Part shown: positions 7,516-17,059 of the stretch, one piece after another
How positions within the stretch are numbered: the stretch's first letter is position 1
Layout: each line of letters starts with the position of its first letter
Assembly (NCBI GenBank): GCA_024680155.1
Contig: JAILCM010000146.1
Coordinates: 1 to 47,766 of the forward strand
Length of the DNA: 47,766 bases
Reading direction: 5' to 3'
From: Treponema sp.
GTDB taxonomy: Bacteria > Spirochaetota > Spirochaetia > Treponematales > Treponemataceae
Translations under genes and position numbers: made by a program
The notes under the pieces: generated by a model
Told to the model about the DNA's origin: nothing
The model's input: the letters and a program-made list of their open reading frames with translations, nothing else
Database searches by the model: none

Positions 7516-9639
7516 TTACGAAATTTCATCAATAACTTCTACAGAAATATTTCTTCCCGCTGCATAAAGCTCCATTTCGGAAAGAACAACAATACCCGGC
7601 ATTTCCTGCTCCAAAGAACTGTAAACAAGCTGACGGATAGGACTTACGCAAAGAATAATAGGCTGGAATCCCTTATTTCTTACACGTGCAATTCCATCAC
7701 TTACAGCCTGCAGCCATTTACGGCGATCAACAGGATCAAATGCAACATAAGGCTTTGAACCATCAGAAGGAATATATTCATGTTCCTTTACCATTTCTGA
7801 TAACGGCTGCGACAAAGTAAGTACGCGAAGTTTTTTATCAGCATCTGCATATTGAGAACAAATCTGCAAACCTAAAGCTTCTCGTGCTTTTGCAGTTAAA
7901 TCCCAAGGATTATGAGAAATACTTGCATAGTTAGCCAGTGTTTCCAAAATTGTATCAATATTTCTGATTGAAACTTTTTCTTCAAGAAGATTCTGTAATA
8001 CTTTTTCAATCTGACCATAGGTAAGTTTTGCAGTATTAAGAACATCCTCAACAAGGACAGGTTTCTTTTCTTTTACTACATCAAGAATAGCAGAAACTTC
8101 CTGACGACCAAGCATTTGTGCAGCATGAGAGCGGATAATTTCTGTAAGATGTGTGGCAATGATTGTTGGTGGGTCTACAACCACATAACCAGCTTCTTCA
8201 GCTTCCGCACGTTTTTCATCCGGTAACCAGATTGCATCCATTCCAAATGCAGGATCTTTTGTTTTTTCTCCTTGTAACGGCGTAATTACAGCACCGGTAT
8301 CCATACACATATAGTAACCAAGACGAATTTGTGCATGACCGGCTTCTATTCCTTTTATTTTAAAACTGTATTCATTAGGATCAAGAGTCATATTATCCTG
8401 AATACGAATTTTTGGAATTACAAATCCCATATCAAGTTTAGCTTCTTCCCTGATTCGCGTAATGCGTTCAAGAAGTTCAGCTCCATTTTTCTTATTAACA
8501 AGCGGAATAAGCGCATAACCAAGTTCAAGAGAAAGAGGATCGAGCATAGAAATTTTTTCTGCATCTGCCGAAGCTGTTCCAACCTGATTCTGTTCCTTTG
8601 CCTTTTCTTCTGATGCTTTTTGAGCAGCAACCTTGGAAGTTTCAGCTGCAGCAAGACGAGTTCCAATAAAAACAAAAAGTCCGCCAACTGGAATAAAAAG
8701 CACAAGCAATGAATAATGGCGCATAAAAATTCCCATAATTATGCCCATCAAAATAAGAATTGCTCCAAGAATTTCGTAAATATAACCTGAGCGGGTAAAA
8801 TCAGATTTAAGCTGAGCGTCAAAACGTTCATCAGATTTAGAACCGGTAACAAGAAGACCAGTTGCAAAAGAAGTCATCAAAGACGGAAGCTGAGAAAGAA
8901 GACCGTCACCAATTGTAAGCGAAGAATACATTGAAAAAATATTTCCAAACCCGCTAACCGCACTAGTTCTTCCCGGCAACATATTTATTATAACACCGCC
9001 AGCAAGATTTATAACTGTAATAAAAATACCAGCCTTTACGTTACCGGAAACGAATTTAGAAGAACCGTCCATTGCAGAGTAAAAGTCAATTTCTTTACGA
9101 ATTGCGTCTTTTTCGGCAAGTGCTTCTTCTTCGGAAATTGCTCCACTATTCAAACGGTTATCAACATCAAAAAATTTCTGGTTCATGGAATCCAAAGAGA
9201 ATCGGGCTGCAACTTCAGAAACGCGACCAGCACCCTTTGTAACAACAAGAACCTGAACTACAATAATAATGATAAAAATTACAAATCCTATTACTGCGTC
9301 ACCACCGGCAACAATATCGGCAAAAGCTTTTACCATGTCACTTTGTTCACGCATTGACCTTGCAGTAAGAATAAGACGTGTAGAAGAAATATTAACCGCA
9401 AGCCCGAATAAGGTTAAATACAAAACAACTCGCGGGAATGTCTGGAAATTTGATGCACGTGGGGTATAAACTACAACAAGAAGGACAATTATAGAAGCTG
9501 CAAGGTTTAAAACCATACAAATATCTATAATAAATTTTGGCATAGGAATAAAAATGCAGAATACAACAAGAACAACAGCAACGCCAACAACGTTATGCTG
9601 AAGAAAATTGAAAATTCGTCCCCTTCTTTCGTTTGCCAT
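7516..9639 (-). CDS. flhA: FlhA, flagellar type III export gate protein
   Basis: This is an inner-membrane component of the flagellar export gate. It uses the proton-motive force and docks chaperone-substrate complexes through its cytoplasmic ring. The 707 residues match the family length. There are eight hydrophobic helices in roughly the first 330 residues (for example NVVGVAVVLVVFCIFIP and FGLAVNISSTRLILTAR, the FHIPEP region). A variable linker near 335-365 leads to the FlhA-C domain with subdomains ending at VEVIDEIS. The start is ATG with GGTGGGGAC just upstream. Its neighbours flhB and flhF are in conserved order. No motif looks disrupted. Confidence 0.97.
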   Translation of the reverse strand: MANERRGRIFNFLQHNVVGVAVVLVVFCIFIPMPKFIIDICMVLNLAASIIVLLVVVYTPRASNFQTFPRVVLYLTLFGLAVNISSTRLILTARSMREQSDMVKAFADIVAGGDAVIGFVIFIIIIVVQVLVVTKGAGRVSEVAARFSLDSMNQKFFDVDNRLNSGAISEEEALAEKDAIRKEIDFYSAMDGSSKFVSGNVKAGIFITVINLAGGVIINMLPGRTSAVSGFGNIFSMYSSLTIGDGLLSQLPSLMTSFATGLLVTGSKSDERFDAQLKSDFTRSGYIYEILGAILILMGIIMGIFMRHYSLLVLFIPVGGLFVFIGTRLAAAETSKVAAQKASEEKAKEQNQVGTASADAEKISMLDPLSLELGYALIPLVNKKNGAELLERITRIREEAKLDMGFVIPKIRIQDNMTLDPNEYSFKIKGIEAGHAQIRLGYYMCMDTGAVITPLQGEKTKDPAFGMDAIWLPDEKRAEAEEAGYVVVDPPTIIATHLTEIIRSHAAQMLGRQEVSAILDVVKEKKPVLVEDVLNTAKLTYGQIEKVLQNLLEEKVSIRNIDTILETLANYASISHNPWDLTAKAREALGLQICSQYADADKKLRVLTLSQPLSEMVKEHEYIPSDGSKPYVAFDPVDRRKWLQAVSDGIARVRNKGFQPIILCVSPIRQLVYSSLEQEMPGIVVLSEMELYAAGRNISVEVIDEIS

Positions 9640-9665
9640 TAGTCCCCACCCAGCAATCTACTTTT

Positions 9666-10730
9666 TTATTTTGAATCCGATAAAATACTCGTATAAATTG
9701 TAGCCATTACCTTCCAATAGCTCTCTGGTATTATATCACCAACTTGCGTGTCTGTATATAGTCCGCGGGCCAATGCCTTATTTTCTACAATAGGAACATC
9801 ATTTTCCTGCGCAAGCCTTCTTATTGTAAATGCAGTTTCGTCTTCGCCTTTTACCGTAACTGTAGGAGATGAATCTGCGACGTTAAAATCATACTTTACA
9901 CCAACAGCAAAATGTGTAGGGTTTGTAATGATTACATCAGATTCTGCAACTGCACGCGGAATATTCTGCTGTAAAAGCTGCATTTGAGCCTGTCTAAGAC
10001 GCCCTTTTACTTCCGGGTCACCTTCGAGTTCTTTATATTCTTCTTTTTGTTCCTGCTTTGTCATTTTCATAGATTCCATGAATTCACGACGCTGCATAAA
10101 ATAATCTATAATAGAAACACCAAGAAAAAAAACTGCAACAATTATAAGAATCTGAGCTGCCATTTTTGCAATTTTGGCAACACCAATCAAAATCTGTCCG
10201 TTTTTTAGAATCATCATAAGCTCGAACATATCTTTTTTTATTAAAAAATATGCAATCACAATAATGACAGCAACTTTTACAATTGATTTTGCAATATTGA
10301 ACAAACCTTTCCCAGAAAAAATCGTCTTTTTAAAATATTCCCCAAAATGCGGAAGGATATTTGAAAATTTTGGTTCAATCGGCTTCCAGCTGAATAAAAA
10401 TCCACGATTTTGAACAATATTTGCAATAAAAGCGGCAACAATGGCAATTCCAGAAAAAGGAAGTACACATTTTAAGAAAAACATGATAAATGCAGTATAC
10501 AAAGAACGGTCGCTCATATCTGGAGACGAGCATTTAGAAAAATAAAATTTATACACATCAATACACTGCCCAAAAATCCATTTTGCAAGAATGTACATTA
10601 ACAGAATACCAAGAAGCAGAATTAAAGCACCACTAACTTCCTGACTTTTAGCGACACGACCTTCTTTACGGGCTTTTTCAAGTTTGTATTCCGACGGTTC
10701 TTCGGTACGTCCTTCATCTTCCGCTGCCAA
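9666..10730 (-). CDS. flhB: FlhB, flagellar export switch protein
   Basis: This export-gate protein sets substrate specificity and switches from rod/hook to filament substrates after self-cleavage. The N-terminus is typical (EEPSEYKLEKARKEGRVAKS). Four membrane helices run to about residue 210, and the cytoplasmic autocleavage site N-P-T-H is intact at residues 270-273 (TNPTHFAVGVKYD). The start is a TTG immediately after the fliR stop. The GGAGG ribosome-binding site lies in the last codons of fliR, 7 nt before the TTG, so translation of the two genes is probably coupled. The 354-residue length is normal. Confidence 0.97.
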   Translation of the reverse strand: MAAEDEGRTEEPSEYKLEKARKEGRVAKSQEVSGALILLLGILLMYILAKWIFGQCIDVYKFYFSKCSSPDMSDRSLYTAFIMFFLKCVLPFSGIAIVAAFIANIVQNRGFLFSWKPIEPKFSNILPHFGEYFKKTIFSGKGLFNIAKSIVKVAVIIVIAYFLIKKDMFELMMILKNGQILIGVAKIAKMAAQILIIVAVFFLGVSIIDYFMQRREFMESMKMTKQEQKEEYKELEGDPEVKGRLRQAQMQLLQQNIPRAVAESDVIITNPTHFAVGVKYDFNVADSSPTVTVKGEDETAFTIRRLAQENDVPIVENKALARGLYTDTQVGDIIPESYWKVMATIYTSILSDSK

Positions 10731-11531
10731 TTACATACCTCCGCCAATCTGTACAAAAAAATGTTCCAAATCACTAAAACCAGTAGCAAACGAATTAATA
10801 AAAAAGTCGCAGAGATTTGGAAGAATTGACATAATTATAAAAAATGCCACCAGAATCATAATTGGGAATCCTTCTGAAAGTAAGTTCATCTGAGGAGCCG
10901 CTTTAGAAAGAAGTCCTGTACAAACTGTAATTAAAAGTAAAGTTCCCATTAACGGAAGAGAAATAATCAAAGCATCGGCAAAAAGATTTGAAAGTCCGGA
11001 AAGAAAAAGTTTTACAAGATTTTCCCTGCCTGCAATCAAAGAAAAAACATTTATTGCTGAATAACTTGCCGTAAGTCCCCTGAAAAACAGCATCTGGAAC
11101 CATTTTGTCTGGAAAAAAATTAAAATTGCAATAAAGTTAAAAAACTGTCCCATAAGAGGATTTTCAATTTGAGCAAGAGCATCGTAAGTACTTGCCGCAC
11201 TGAATCCCATCTGGAACGCCGTAAACTGACCTGCAGAACTGAATGCAGAAAAAATTATCGTAATATAAAAACCAAGAATTACGCCGATTAAACCTTCACC
11301 TAAAACTAAAAGGAGGAAAATAAGAGAAAAAGCCCCATCATCACCTAAAAAATTCTGATATTGCGAAAAATCAACAACCGAAAGCAAAAAATAAGCCATA
11401 TATCCTGAAACTGCAATTTTAGCAATTCGCGGAACTGAACGCATAGAAAAAAGCGGAAGGGTCATAATCATCATAAAGCAGCGGGCAAAAATGAGAAGAA
11501 AAACTGGTGCTTTAGATAAAATATAATCCAT
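10731..11531 (-). CDS. fliR: FliR, flagellar export gate protein
   Basis: This polytopic membrane protein assembles with FliP and FliQ into the helical core of the export gate. The 266 residues carry five or six hydrophobic segments (APVFLLIFARCFMMIM, GEGLIGVILGFYITIIF, and ALIISLPLMGTLLLITV with QMNLLSEGFPIMILVAFF). The start of the protein and the AFQMGFSAASTYDALAQ stretch are characteristic of FliR. The stop codon touches the flhB TTG, and the fliR 3' end carries the flhB Shine-Dalgarno. The fliQ stop lies 8 nt upstream of its ATG. Confidence 0.95.
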   Translation of the reverse strand: MDYILSKAPVFLLIFARCFMMIMTLPLFSMRSVPRIAKIAVSGYMAYFLLSVVDFSQYQNFLGDDGAFSLIFLLLVLGEGLIGVILGFYITIIFSAFSSAGQFTAFQMGFSAASTYDALAQIENPLMGQFFNFIAILIFFQTKWFQMLFFRGLTASYSAINVFSLIAGRENLVKLFLSGLSNLFADALIISLPLMGTLLLITVCTGLLSKAAPQMNLLSEGFPIMILVAFFIIMSILPNLCDFFINSFATGFSDLEHFFVQIGGGM

Positions 11532-11539
11532 AGGCTACT

Positions 11540-11809
11540 TTATTTTGCAAAATCCGGGATTCGTCTGAACAAAGCTACAGTATATTCACCAAGTTGAGTG
11601 AACATAGTACCACCAAGCAGCGCAATTATAAGAAGTATTACAAGAAGTTTTGGCAAAAATGTAAGTGTCTGCTCCTGAATGGAAGTAACTGCCTGAAAAA
11701 TACCAACTATTAAACCAACAAGAAGAGCAAAGCCAAGAACAGGTCCAATCAATGTTATTACCTGCTGAACGGCATCTCTCATTATTGCAACTACATCACC
11801 AACTGACAT
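11540..11809 (-). CDS. fliQ: FliQ, flagellar export gate protein
   Basis: This small two-helix membrane protein forms the outer part of the FliPQR export gate. The 89 residues match the family exactly, with hydrophobic helices at about 16-38 (LIGPVLGFALLVGLIVGIFQAVTS) and 48-70. The hallmark TSIQEQTLTFLPKLL joins them. Gene order fliP-fliQ-fliR is conserved. The ATG is preceded by GGAGG in the minus-strand leader (TGGGAGGAATAA). Confidence 0.96.
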   Translation of the reverse strand: MSVGDVVAIMRDAVQQVITLIGPVLGFALLVGLIVGIFQAVTSIQEQTLTFLPKLLVILLIIALLGGTMFTQLGEYTVALFRRIPDFAK

Positions 11810-11835
11810 TTATTCCTCCCACACCAAAATCCGTT

Positions 11836-12681
11836 CTAATGTAAAACCGAAACAAAAAGCTGCTGAGTTAATAAGCCCCAGCCATCAACCAGAACGAACA
11901 GAATCAATTTAAACGGCATCGAAATCTGAACCGGCGGAAGCATCATCATACCCATAGACATAAGAATTGACGCAACTACCATATCAATAATGATGAACGG
12001 TATATATAGAAGAACACCTATTTTAAATGCAACTGTAAGTTCATGCAAAATATAAGAAGGAATTAAAATGTAAGTTGGTACATCAGAAGGAACCGTTGGA
12101 GCAGGAAGTTTTGCCATACTCATAAACATTGCAATATAGCCGTTTCCTTTTTTAGCATCGTCTTCCAGCTGTACGAACATCCATTCGCGGATTGGTTTTT
12201 CAACTTCGGTATAAGCTTCGGTAAGCCCAATTGTTCCGTCAGAAAGCGGTTTATAGGCATTTTCGTAAACTTTAGAAATTGTAGGCCACATTACAAAAAT
12301 GGTCATAAAAAAAGCGATTCCATTTAAAACTGCAGTTGGAGGAACCTGCTGCAAAGAAAGAGCACGTTTTATAAAATCAAGTACAATAGAAAAACGCAGA
12401 AAACAAGTTACAAGAATTAAAATGCTTGGTGCAAGAGTTAAAACTGTAAGAATAAGAAGTAATCGAACAGAAAATGCCACTTCACGGCCAGATTGAGGCT
12501 CGGTAATCTGAACGTTAATATTCGGAATTAAGGGCGTAGAAGGAACTTCGGCTTCGCGGATTGAACGGCCCATTTCGGTAATTCCCTGAGCTGAACCGTT
12601 TGGCAAAGTATTCTGCGCATTCAGAAAAGAAAAAAGAGAAAACAATAATCCTGCTAAAACTAACGATTTTTTTATATTCAT
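11836..12681 (-). CDS. fliP: FliP, flagellar export gate protein
   Basis: This is the pentameric core of the export gate, made with a cleavable signal peptide as is usual for FliP. The signal sequence is residues 1-22 (KKSLVLAGLLFSLFSFLNAQ). Membrane helices follow, with the signatures TCFLRFSIVLDFIKRAL, QVPPTAVLNGIAFFMTIFVM and MMMLPPVQISMPFKLILFVLVDGW. At 281 residues it is slightly longer than enterobacterial FliP because of the region around 20-60 after the signal peptide. It follows fliO by 13 nt. Confidence 0.96.
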   Translation of the reverse strand: MNIKKSLVLAGLLFSLFSFLNAQNTLPNGSAQGITEMGRSIREAEVPSTPLIPNINVQITEPQSGREVAFSVRLLLILTVLTLAPSILILVTCFLRFSIVLDFIKRALSLQQVPPTAVLNGIAFFMTIFVMWPTISKVYENAYKPLSDGTIGLTEAYTEVEKPIREWMFVQLEDDAKKGNGYIAMFMSMAKLPAPTVPSDVPTYILIPSYILHELTVAFKIGVLLYIPFIIIDMVVASILMSMGMMMLPPVQISMPFKLILFVLVDGWGLLTQQLFVSVLH

Positions 12682-12694
12682 CTTCGTATTTCTT

Positions 12695-13342
12695 CTATTT
12701 TAAAAAGCGCGAAATATTATCGACTTTTTTTTCTGTCTCCGAATAAATATTTTTATTAGAACGCGGACCGTTTGGCATAAATTTTTCCAAAACATCTTCA
12801 AATGTCTGCGGCTTTTTTACATTCTGGCGTTTATCAAAATCAAGATTCATTGCCTGAATAAGCTCTGTATCTGTAATTTCACTAAGAAGATTTATACTTC
12901 CGTCGGTAACGCCAATTAAATAACCTTTATCAAGAAGAGTCACAACTTCAACTGATTTTCCAGGTCCAAGCGGCAATGTAGAAACACGGCGCAAATAATC
13001 ATCATCACTTTTTGCAATTTTACCTTTACGCTTGAAAAACCACATGATTGCATAAATTGCCGCAACCACAAGAATAAGAAAAACAATTACTTTTATTAAA
13101 GTTGGAACTATAGAACGACGCTCACCATTTGAAGTATAAACAGAAGATTCGGTAGAAGAATTAAACCAATCAGTATTATTTTCTGAAAAACCGTTTATGC
13201 CGGGAGCTTCAACAACAGAATTAGAAGCTGCAACATCCGAAGCTCCAGTCTGAACATTCTGAGCAGTATCTTGAGAATAAAAATATGAAACTGCAGCCAT
13301 CATAAAAATGACAGCCGCTATAATTTTTTTGAACCTATACAA
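12695..13342 (-). CDS. fliO: FliO/FliZ, flagellar biosynthesis membrane protein
   Basis: This is the assembly factor for the FliP ring. The 215-residue protein has an N-terminal signal-like helix (IIAAVIFMMAAVSYFYSQ), a polar periplasmic segment, one strong membrane helix (TLIKVIVFLILVVAAIYAIMWFF) and a cytoplasmic FliO domain (STLPLGPGKSVEVVTLLDKGYLIGV). The start is TTG with GGGG 5 nt upstream. The C-terminus is charged and may be disordered. Its position between fliY and fliP is the standard one. The sequence is weakly conserved as usual for FliO, so context carries much of the call. Confidence 0.9.
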   Translation of the reverse strand: MYRFKKIIAAVIFMMAAVSYFYSQDTAQNVQTGASDVAASNSVVEAPGINGFSENNTDWFNSSTESSVYTSNGERRSIVPTLIKVIVFLILVVAAIYAIMWFFKRKGKIAKSDDDYLRRVSTLPLGPGKSVEVVTLLDKGYLIGVTDGSINLLSEITDTELIQAMNLDFDKRQNVKKPQTFEDVLEKFMPNGPRSNKNIYSETEKKVDNISRFLK

Positions 13343-13372
13343 TTTTTCCCCACCCTAAAAATTGCACTTTAT

Positions 13373-14629
13373 TTAGCTTAATTCATTAACGCGTTCAATT
13401 GGAGAAAGAATTTCAGTTACACGAACACCAAAGTTTTCATCAATAACTACAACTTCCCCTTTTGCAATCGCTTTATGATTTACAAGAATGTCTACAGGTT
13501 CACCGGCAAGTTTATCCAACTCGATGATGGTACCTTCACCCATTCCAAGAATATCCTTAATTGATTTTTTAGTACGACCAAGTTCTACGGTCATCTCCAT
13601 GAATACGTCCATAATAAGGCTGATGTTGCCCTGTTCGGTTGGAGTCATATTCGTTTGAAGATTTGGGAACTGGAGCTGCTGAACGTTTGGAACATTCATT
13701 CCCATATTAACGCCCATATTAGCCGGCATTCCCATACCGCCCATGTTCATCCCCATTCCACCGGCAGGCATTCCCATACCCATCATCTGCTGGTTAGGCA
13801 TTCCACCCATAGCGCCCATACCACCCATCTGATTAGGCATTCCGCCACCCATCTGGCCCATACCCATTCCGGTGTTCATTCCGCCCATTGCTCCACCCAT
13901 AGGCGAATTCATATTCATTCCGCCGCCCATACCAGGCATTTCGGTCATTCCAACTGGAGAACCAAGTTCTTCTGGAGCATCTGCAACACCAAGAGCATTA
14001 CAGATTTTTTCCGCAACTTCACCACCCATACATTCCCAAACTGTATAAGCAGCACCATCCAATGTAAGTGGATAAGAAGAAAGAACAAAATTTCCCTGAG
14101 GGAACATTACCATTGCTTTTGATTCATTTACACTTTCGGGTGTAGCATAAGCAAGACCAGGCAATTTTCCACTCTGATCAAGAACATTAATTTGAGCACT
14201 AATATGAGTAGCAATAATTTCGGAAACAACAGAAAGAACCATATCATCAACTTCTGTTGCTTCTTCAGAATTAACTAAAGCAAAAAGTTTAAGCGCAAAA
14301 TCGGTAGAAAGAAGATAAAGATGACTACCTTTAATTCCCTGATTGTAATCAGCACTAACACCAACTACAACTTCTGGCAAACGGGCAAGAACTTTATCTC
14401 TATCAACTTCTTCTACAACAGGATTATCAACTGTAAAAGATGCACCCGTATATTTATTGACATTTTCTTCCAGTTTAGGTTTTAAATCATCCGCCAGTTT
14501 CTGCAATGTAGGGATATCAATATGGTAACTTGGACCATTACCAACATGTCCCGATGAATTCAATCCATCGATTGCAACTCCAGAAAGCAAAGCATCAATT
14601 TCGTCTTGTGAGATAGCACCATCACTCAT
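13373..14629 (-). CDS. fliY: FliY/FliN-type flagellar switch protein with Met/Gly-rich insert
   Basis: This C-ring switch component has 418 residues. The N-terminal EIDALLSG box (residues 10-17) resembles the CheY-P-binding peptide of FliM/FliY. Residues about 40-215 form a CheC-like domain. Its phosphatase motif is only partly matched: Ser133 and Glu137 fit, but Ala140 stands where Asn is expected, so dephosphorylation of CheY-P is doubtful. Residues 228-312 are a low-complexity Met/Gly/Asn/Pro stretch. Residues about 335-418 are a standard SpoA/FliN domain ([34 protein letters not shown]). The ATG overlaps the fliM 3' end by 8 bp, so translation is probably coupled. Confidence 0.95.
   Translation of the reverse strand: MSDGAISQDEIDALLSGVAIDGLNSSGHVGNGPSYHIDIPTLQKLADDLKPKLEENVNKYTGASFTVDNPVVEEVDRDKVLARLPEVVVGVSADYNQGIKGSHLYLLSTDFALKLFALVNSEEATEVDDMVLSVVSEIIATHISAQINVLDQSGKLPGLAYATPESVNESKAMVMFPQGNFVLSSYPLTLDGAAYTVWECMGGEVAEKICNALGVADAPEELGSPVGMTEMPGMGGGMNMNSPMGGAMGGMNTGMGMGQMGGGMPNQMGGMGAMGGMPNQQMMGMGMPAGGMGMNMGGMGMPANMGVNMGMNVPNVQQLQFPNLQTNMTPTEQGNISLIMDVFMEMTVELGRTKKSIKDILGMGEGTIIELDKLAGEPVDILVNHKAIAKGEVVVIDENFGVRVTEILSPIERVNELS
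13694..13948 (-). repeat. Met/Gly-rich repeat coding for the fliY linker
   Basis: Codons for FliY residues 228-312 repeat short Met-Gly units (for example [20 protein letters not shown]). Met makes up 28 of the 85 residues. The repeat keeps the reading frame between two folded domains. A His/Thr-rich antisense frame in the ORF track is its shadow. Confidence 0.9.
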
Positions 14630-15659
14630 AGGTTTCGTCTCCTTCTACGGATAATTCTTCAAATTCTTCAGCATCCTCATCTTCAAGCTTTCCGGTAATT
14701 TGAACGGCCATTTTCTTACCTACAACACCAGGCTGACAATAAAATTTCTTTTTACTGCCTACACTTAAAGTTAAAGGATCTCCAACTTTTATACTCGAAA
14801 GACGTACTACATCACCGACACGCAATGATAAAACATCTCTAATTGGCAAATTAATTGTTCCAATATCAGCAACAACATCCATATCAACAGATGAAAGCTG
14901 ATTTTTAATTGTTCCCAAATACTGTGTAGTTGAACTTCGTCTAACAGAAGAAAACCAGAACTGGGATGAAAGTTTAGATACAATCGGCTCAATAGTAAGA
15001 TAAGGAATACAAAAGTTCATCATTCCTTCTTCTTCACCGACTTTAGTTTCCAAAGTTACAAGAACGACCATTTCTGTTGGTGGTACAATCTGTGCAAACT
15101 GAGGATTTGTTTCAATCTGAGCAAAACGAGGTCGTAAATCGATTACCTGTGTCCATGCTTCACGCATATTTGCAAGAATACGTACGATAACACCTTCCAT
15201 TACTTCCTGCTCAATATCGGTAAGGTCGCGGTTTTTATTTCCAGAAGTTGCACCACGTCCACCAAAAAGACGGTCAATCATACAGAAAGTGATTGCAGGG
15301 TCAATTTCCAATACGGCATTTCCTTTTAGAGGATCCATATTGATCACGGCAAGAGTTGTAGGTGTTGGAATAGAACGAATAAATTCCTCGTAAGTAAGCT
15401 GATCTACAGAAGCAACGTGTACATGAACCAAAGAACGAAGCTGTGCAGAAAGAGAAGTCGTTGTTAAACGCGCAAAAGTTTCGTGCATATTCGAAACTGT
15501 ACGAAGCTGTTCCTTTGAGAATTTATCTGGTCGCTTAAAATCGTAAATCTTTATTTTTCGCTGGCTTGAAACCGGCTTAAAGTCATCTGCCTCCGTATCA
15601 CCGGAACTGATGGCACTAAGAAGCTGGTCAATTTCGTCCTGCGACAGAACCTCGTTCAT
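14622..15659 (-). CDS. fliM: FliM, flagellar motor switch protein
   Basis: This C-ring protein binds CheY-P and controls motor rotation. The N-terminal CheY-P-binding peptide is present ([14 protein letters not shown]). The middle domain has characteristic FliM signatures ([32 protein letters not shown]), and the C-terminal SpoA domain follows ([18 protein letters not shown]). The 345-residue length is typical. It lies 16 nt after fliL and overlaps fliY by 8 bp. The C-terminus is acidic ([16 protein letters not shown]). Confidence 0.97.
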   Translation of the reverse strand: MNEVLSQDEIDQLLSAISSGDTEADDFKPVSSQRKIKIYDFKRPDKFSKEQLRTVSNMHETFARLTTTSLSAQLRSLVHVHVASVDQLTYEEFIRSIPTPTTLAVINMDPLKGNAVLEIDPAITFCMIDRLFGGRGATSGNKNRDLTDIEQEVMEGVIVRILANMREAWTQVIDLRPRFAQIETNPQFAQIVPPTEMVVLVTLETKVGEEEGMMNFCIPYLTIEPIVSKLSSQFWFSSVRRSSTTQYLGTIKNQLSSVDMDVVADIGTINLPIRDVLSLRVGDVVRLSSIKVGDPLTLSVGSKKKFYCQPGVVGKKMAVQITGKLEDEDAEEFEELSVEGDETYE

Positions 15660-15675
15660 TTACTTTCCACCTTAC

Positions 15676-16236
15676 CTAGTTCGGATCTACAACGCTAAGT
15701 TCATCAAAACTTACTGCGCGTATTTTTGAACCACTCAAAACTTTATCATTTATACCATTACGAATTTCCATCTGGAATTTTTCTTCGTTATTTGCATTTT
15801 TTAATTCAGAAGCTGTTTTTCCGCGGAAATATCGTCTTAAAAATTCCTTAATCTCTACTGAACGGGATGTAATTTCGGTAGAAGTAGCTTTATCATCTTT
15901 TTTATAGCCAAGGAATACATTTACACGTACAGTTGCAGCAGGTTCATCGCTGGTAAAAGTCTGAATTGTACCGATAGATTTATACCAGTCGTAAGTTTCA
16001 CGCTGACCGGAAGTATAATCTTCTGTAGCAATACCAACGCTCTGATTTTTTGACTGATTATGATTATTTATAGAAATTGCAACGATTACAATTGTGATTA
16101 CAACAATAATTGCCGCTACACCAATGATAATCCATTTAAGCATACCGGTAATCAAGTTTTTTATACCGCCACCCTTTTTCGCAGGTGCTGCAGCTCCGCC
16201 CTCGTCACCAAGGTCCAAGTCGTCATTGTCTGCCAT
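15676..16236 (-). CDS. fliL: FliL, flagellar basal body-associated protein
   Basis: This single-pass membrane protein surrounds the stator and supports motor torque and flagellar orientation in spirochaetes. The 186 residues have an acidic, Gly/Lys N-terminus, one helix at about residues 33-54 (WIIIGVAAIIVVITIVIVAIS), and a periplasmic FliL domain. That domain includes VRVNVFLGYKKDD and EIKEFLRRYFRGKTASEL. It ends with FDELSVVDPN. The location between motB and fliM is standard. The start ATG follows a GGAGGGG-like ribosome-binding site. Confidence 0.94.
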   Translation of the reverse strand: MADNDDLDLGDEGGAAAPAKKGGGIKNLITGMLKWIIIGVAAIIVVITIVIVAISINNHNQSKNQSVGIATEDYTSGQRETYDWYKSIGTIQTFTSDEPAATVRVNVFLGYKKDDKATSTEITSRSVEIKEFLRRYFRGKTASELKNANNEEKFQMEIRNGINDKVLSGSKIRAVSFDELSVVDPN

Positions 16237-16269
16237 ATCCCCTCCAGCAAAACATATTATATGATAACA

Positions 16270-16998
16270 TTAAAAATGTCCTTCGTCTAGAATAATTATA
16301 TCTACACGTCTGTTATATGCCCGTCCTTCTTCCGTTTCATTCGGGAATTTTGGTCTGGTATCAGCATATCCCGCAATAGAAAATTGACTTTCATTTACTC
16401 CATAATCGGCAAGATAATGAAGAACATTAACAGCTCTTGTAGCAGATAATTCCCAATTACTAGGAAATTTTGAATCTATAGAAACAGGCGTATTATCGGT
16501 ATGCCCTTCTATTCTAAAACGACGGTCTTTTAATTCATCAGAACGGAAAAATTCAGAAAGTCTGAGCAAAGTTTCGCGGGTATCGTTAATATTTAAATCC
16601 GCACTTCCCTGTTCAAAAAAATTATCAGAAAGAAGCGTGATTATAAGTCCACGTTCATCACTTGTAAGCGTAATTCTGTTTGATTTAACATCTGGAGCAA
16701 ACAAACTTACAGCCTTCTTTTTTGCAAGACCAAGTGATTTACCTTTTTCCAAAGATGGCAGAGAATTTATGTTATTTCCCAAATCCGCAAGCTTACCTGC
16801 CGAAAGTGACATACCACCAGATGTAGTTTCTGATTCAGACATCTGGAGACTCTGCGTAATGGTTGCAAGCATCGTAGGATCAACTTCCGACGGATTGTAA
16901 AGCATTACGAAGAAGCAGAGCATTAATGTAATCATGTCACCATAGGTACCCATCCAGGCTGCGGATGGTTTTTCAGGTGCCTTACTTTTTCTTCCCAT
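16270..16998 (-). CDS. motB: MotB, stator protein
   Basis: This stator subunit anchors the MotA ring to peptidoglycan and carries the proton-binding aspartate. The single helix begins [20 protein letters not shown], in which Asp21 is the conserved essential acid. The periplasmic OmpA-like peptidoglycan-binding domain shows [26 protein letters not shown] and NRRVDIIIL. The 242-residue length is normal. It lies 61 nt after motA, a slightly larger gap than elsewhere in the operon. MotB rather than PomB is inferred from overall similarity and the operon. Confidence 0.96.
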   Translation of the reverse strand: MGRKSKAPEKPSAAWMGTYGDMITLMLCFFVMLYNPSEVDPTMLATITQSLQMSESETTSGGMSLSAGKLADLGNNINSLPSLEKGKSLGLAKKKAVSLFAPDVKSNRITLTSDERGLIITLLSDNFFEQGSADLNINDTRETLLRLSEFFRSDELKDRRFRIEGHTDNTPVSIDSKFPSNWELSATRAVNVLHYLADYGVNESQFSIAGYADTRPKFPNETEEGRAYNRRVDIIILDEGHF

Positions 16999-17059
16999 TC
17001 TATCTTCCTATTTTTTCTTCCATATAAAAGTACAAATTCAACAAATCAGACTAAAAAAC

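Noticed and set aside
13655-14122. His/Thr-rich 155-residue plus-strand ORF
   Set aside because: It is the complement of the Met/Gly-rich fliY linker and lacks any start context.
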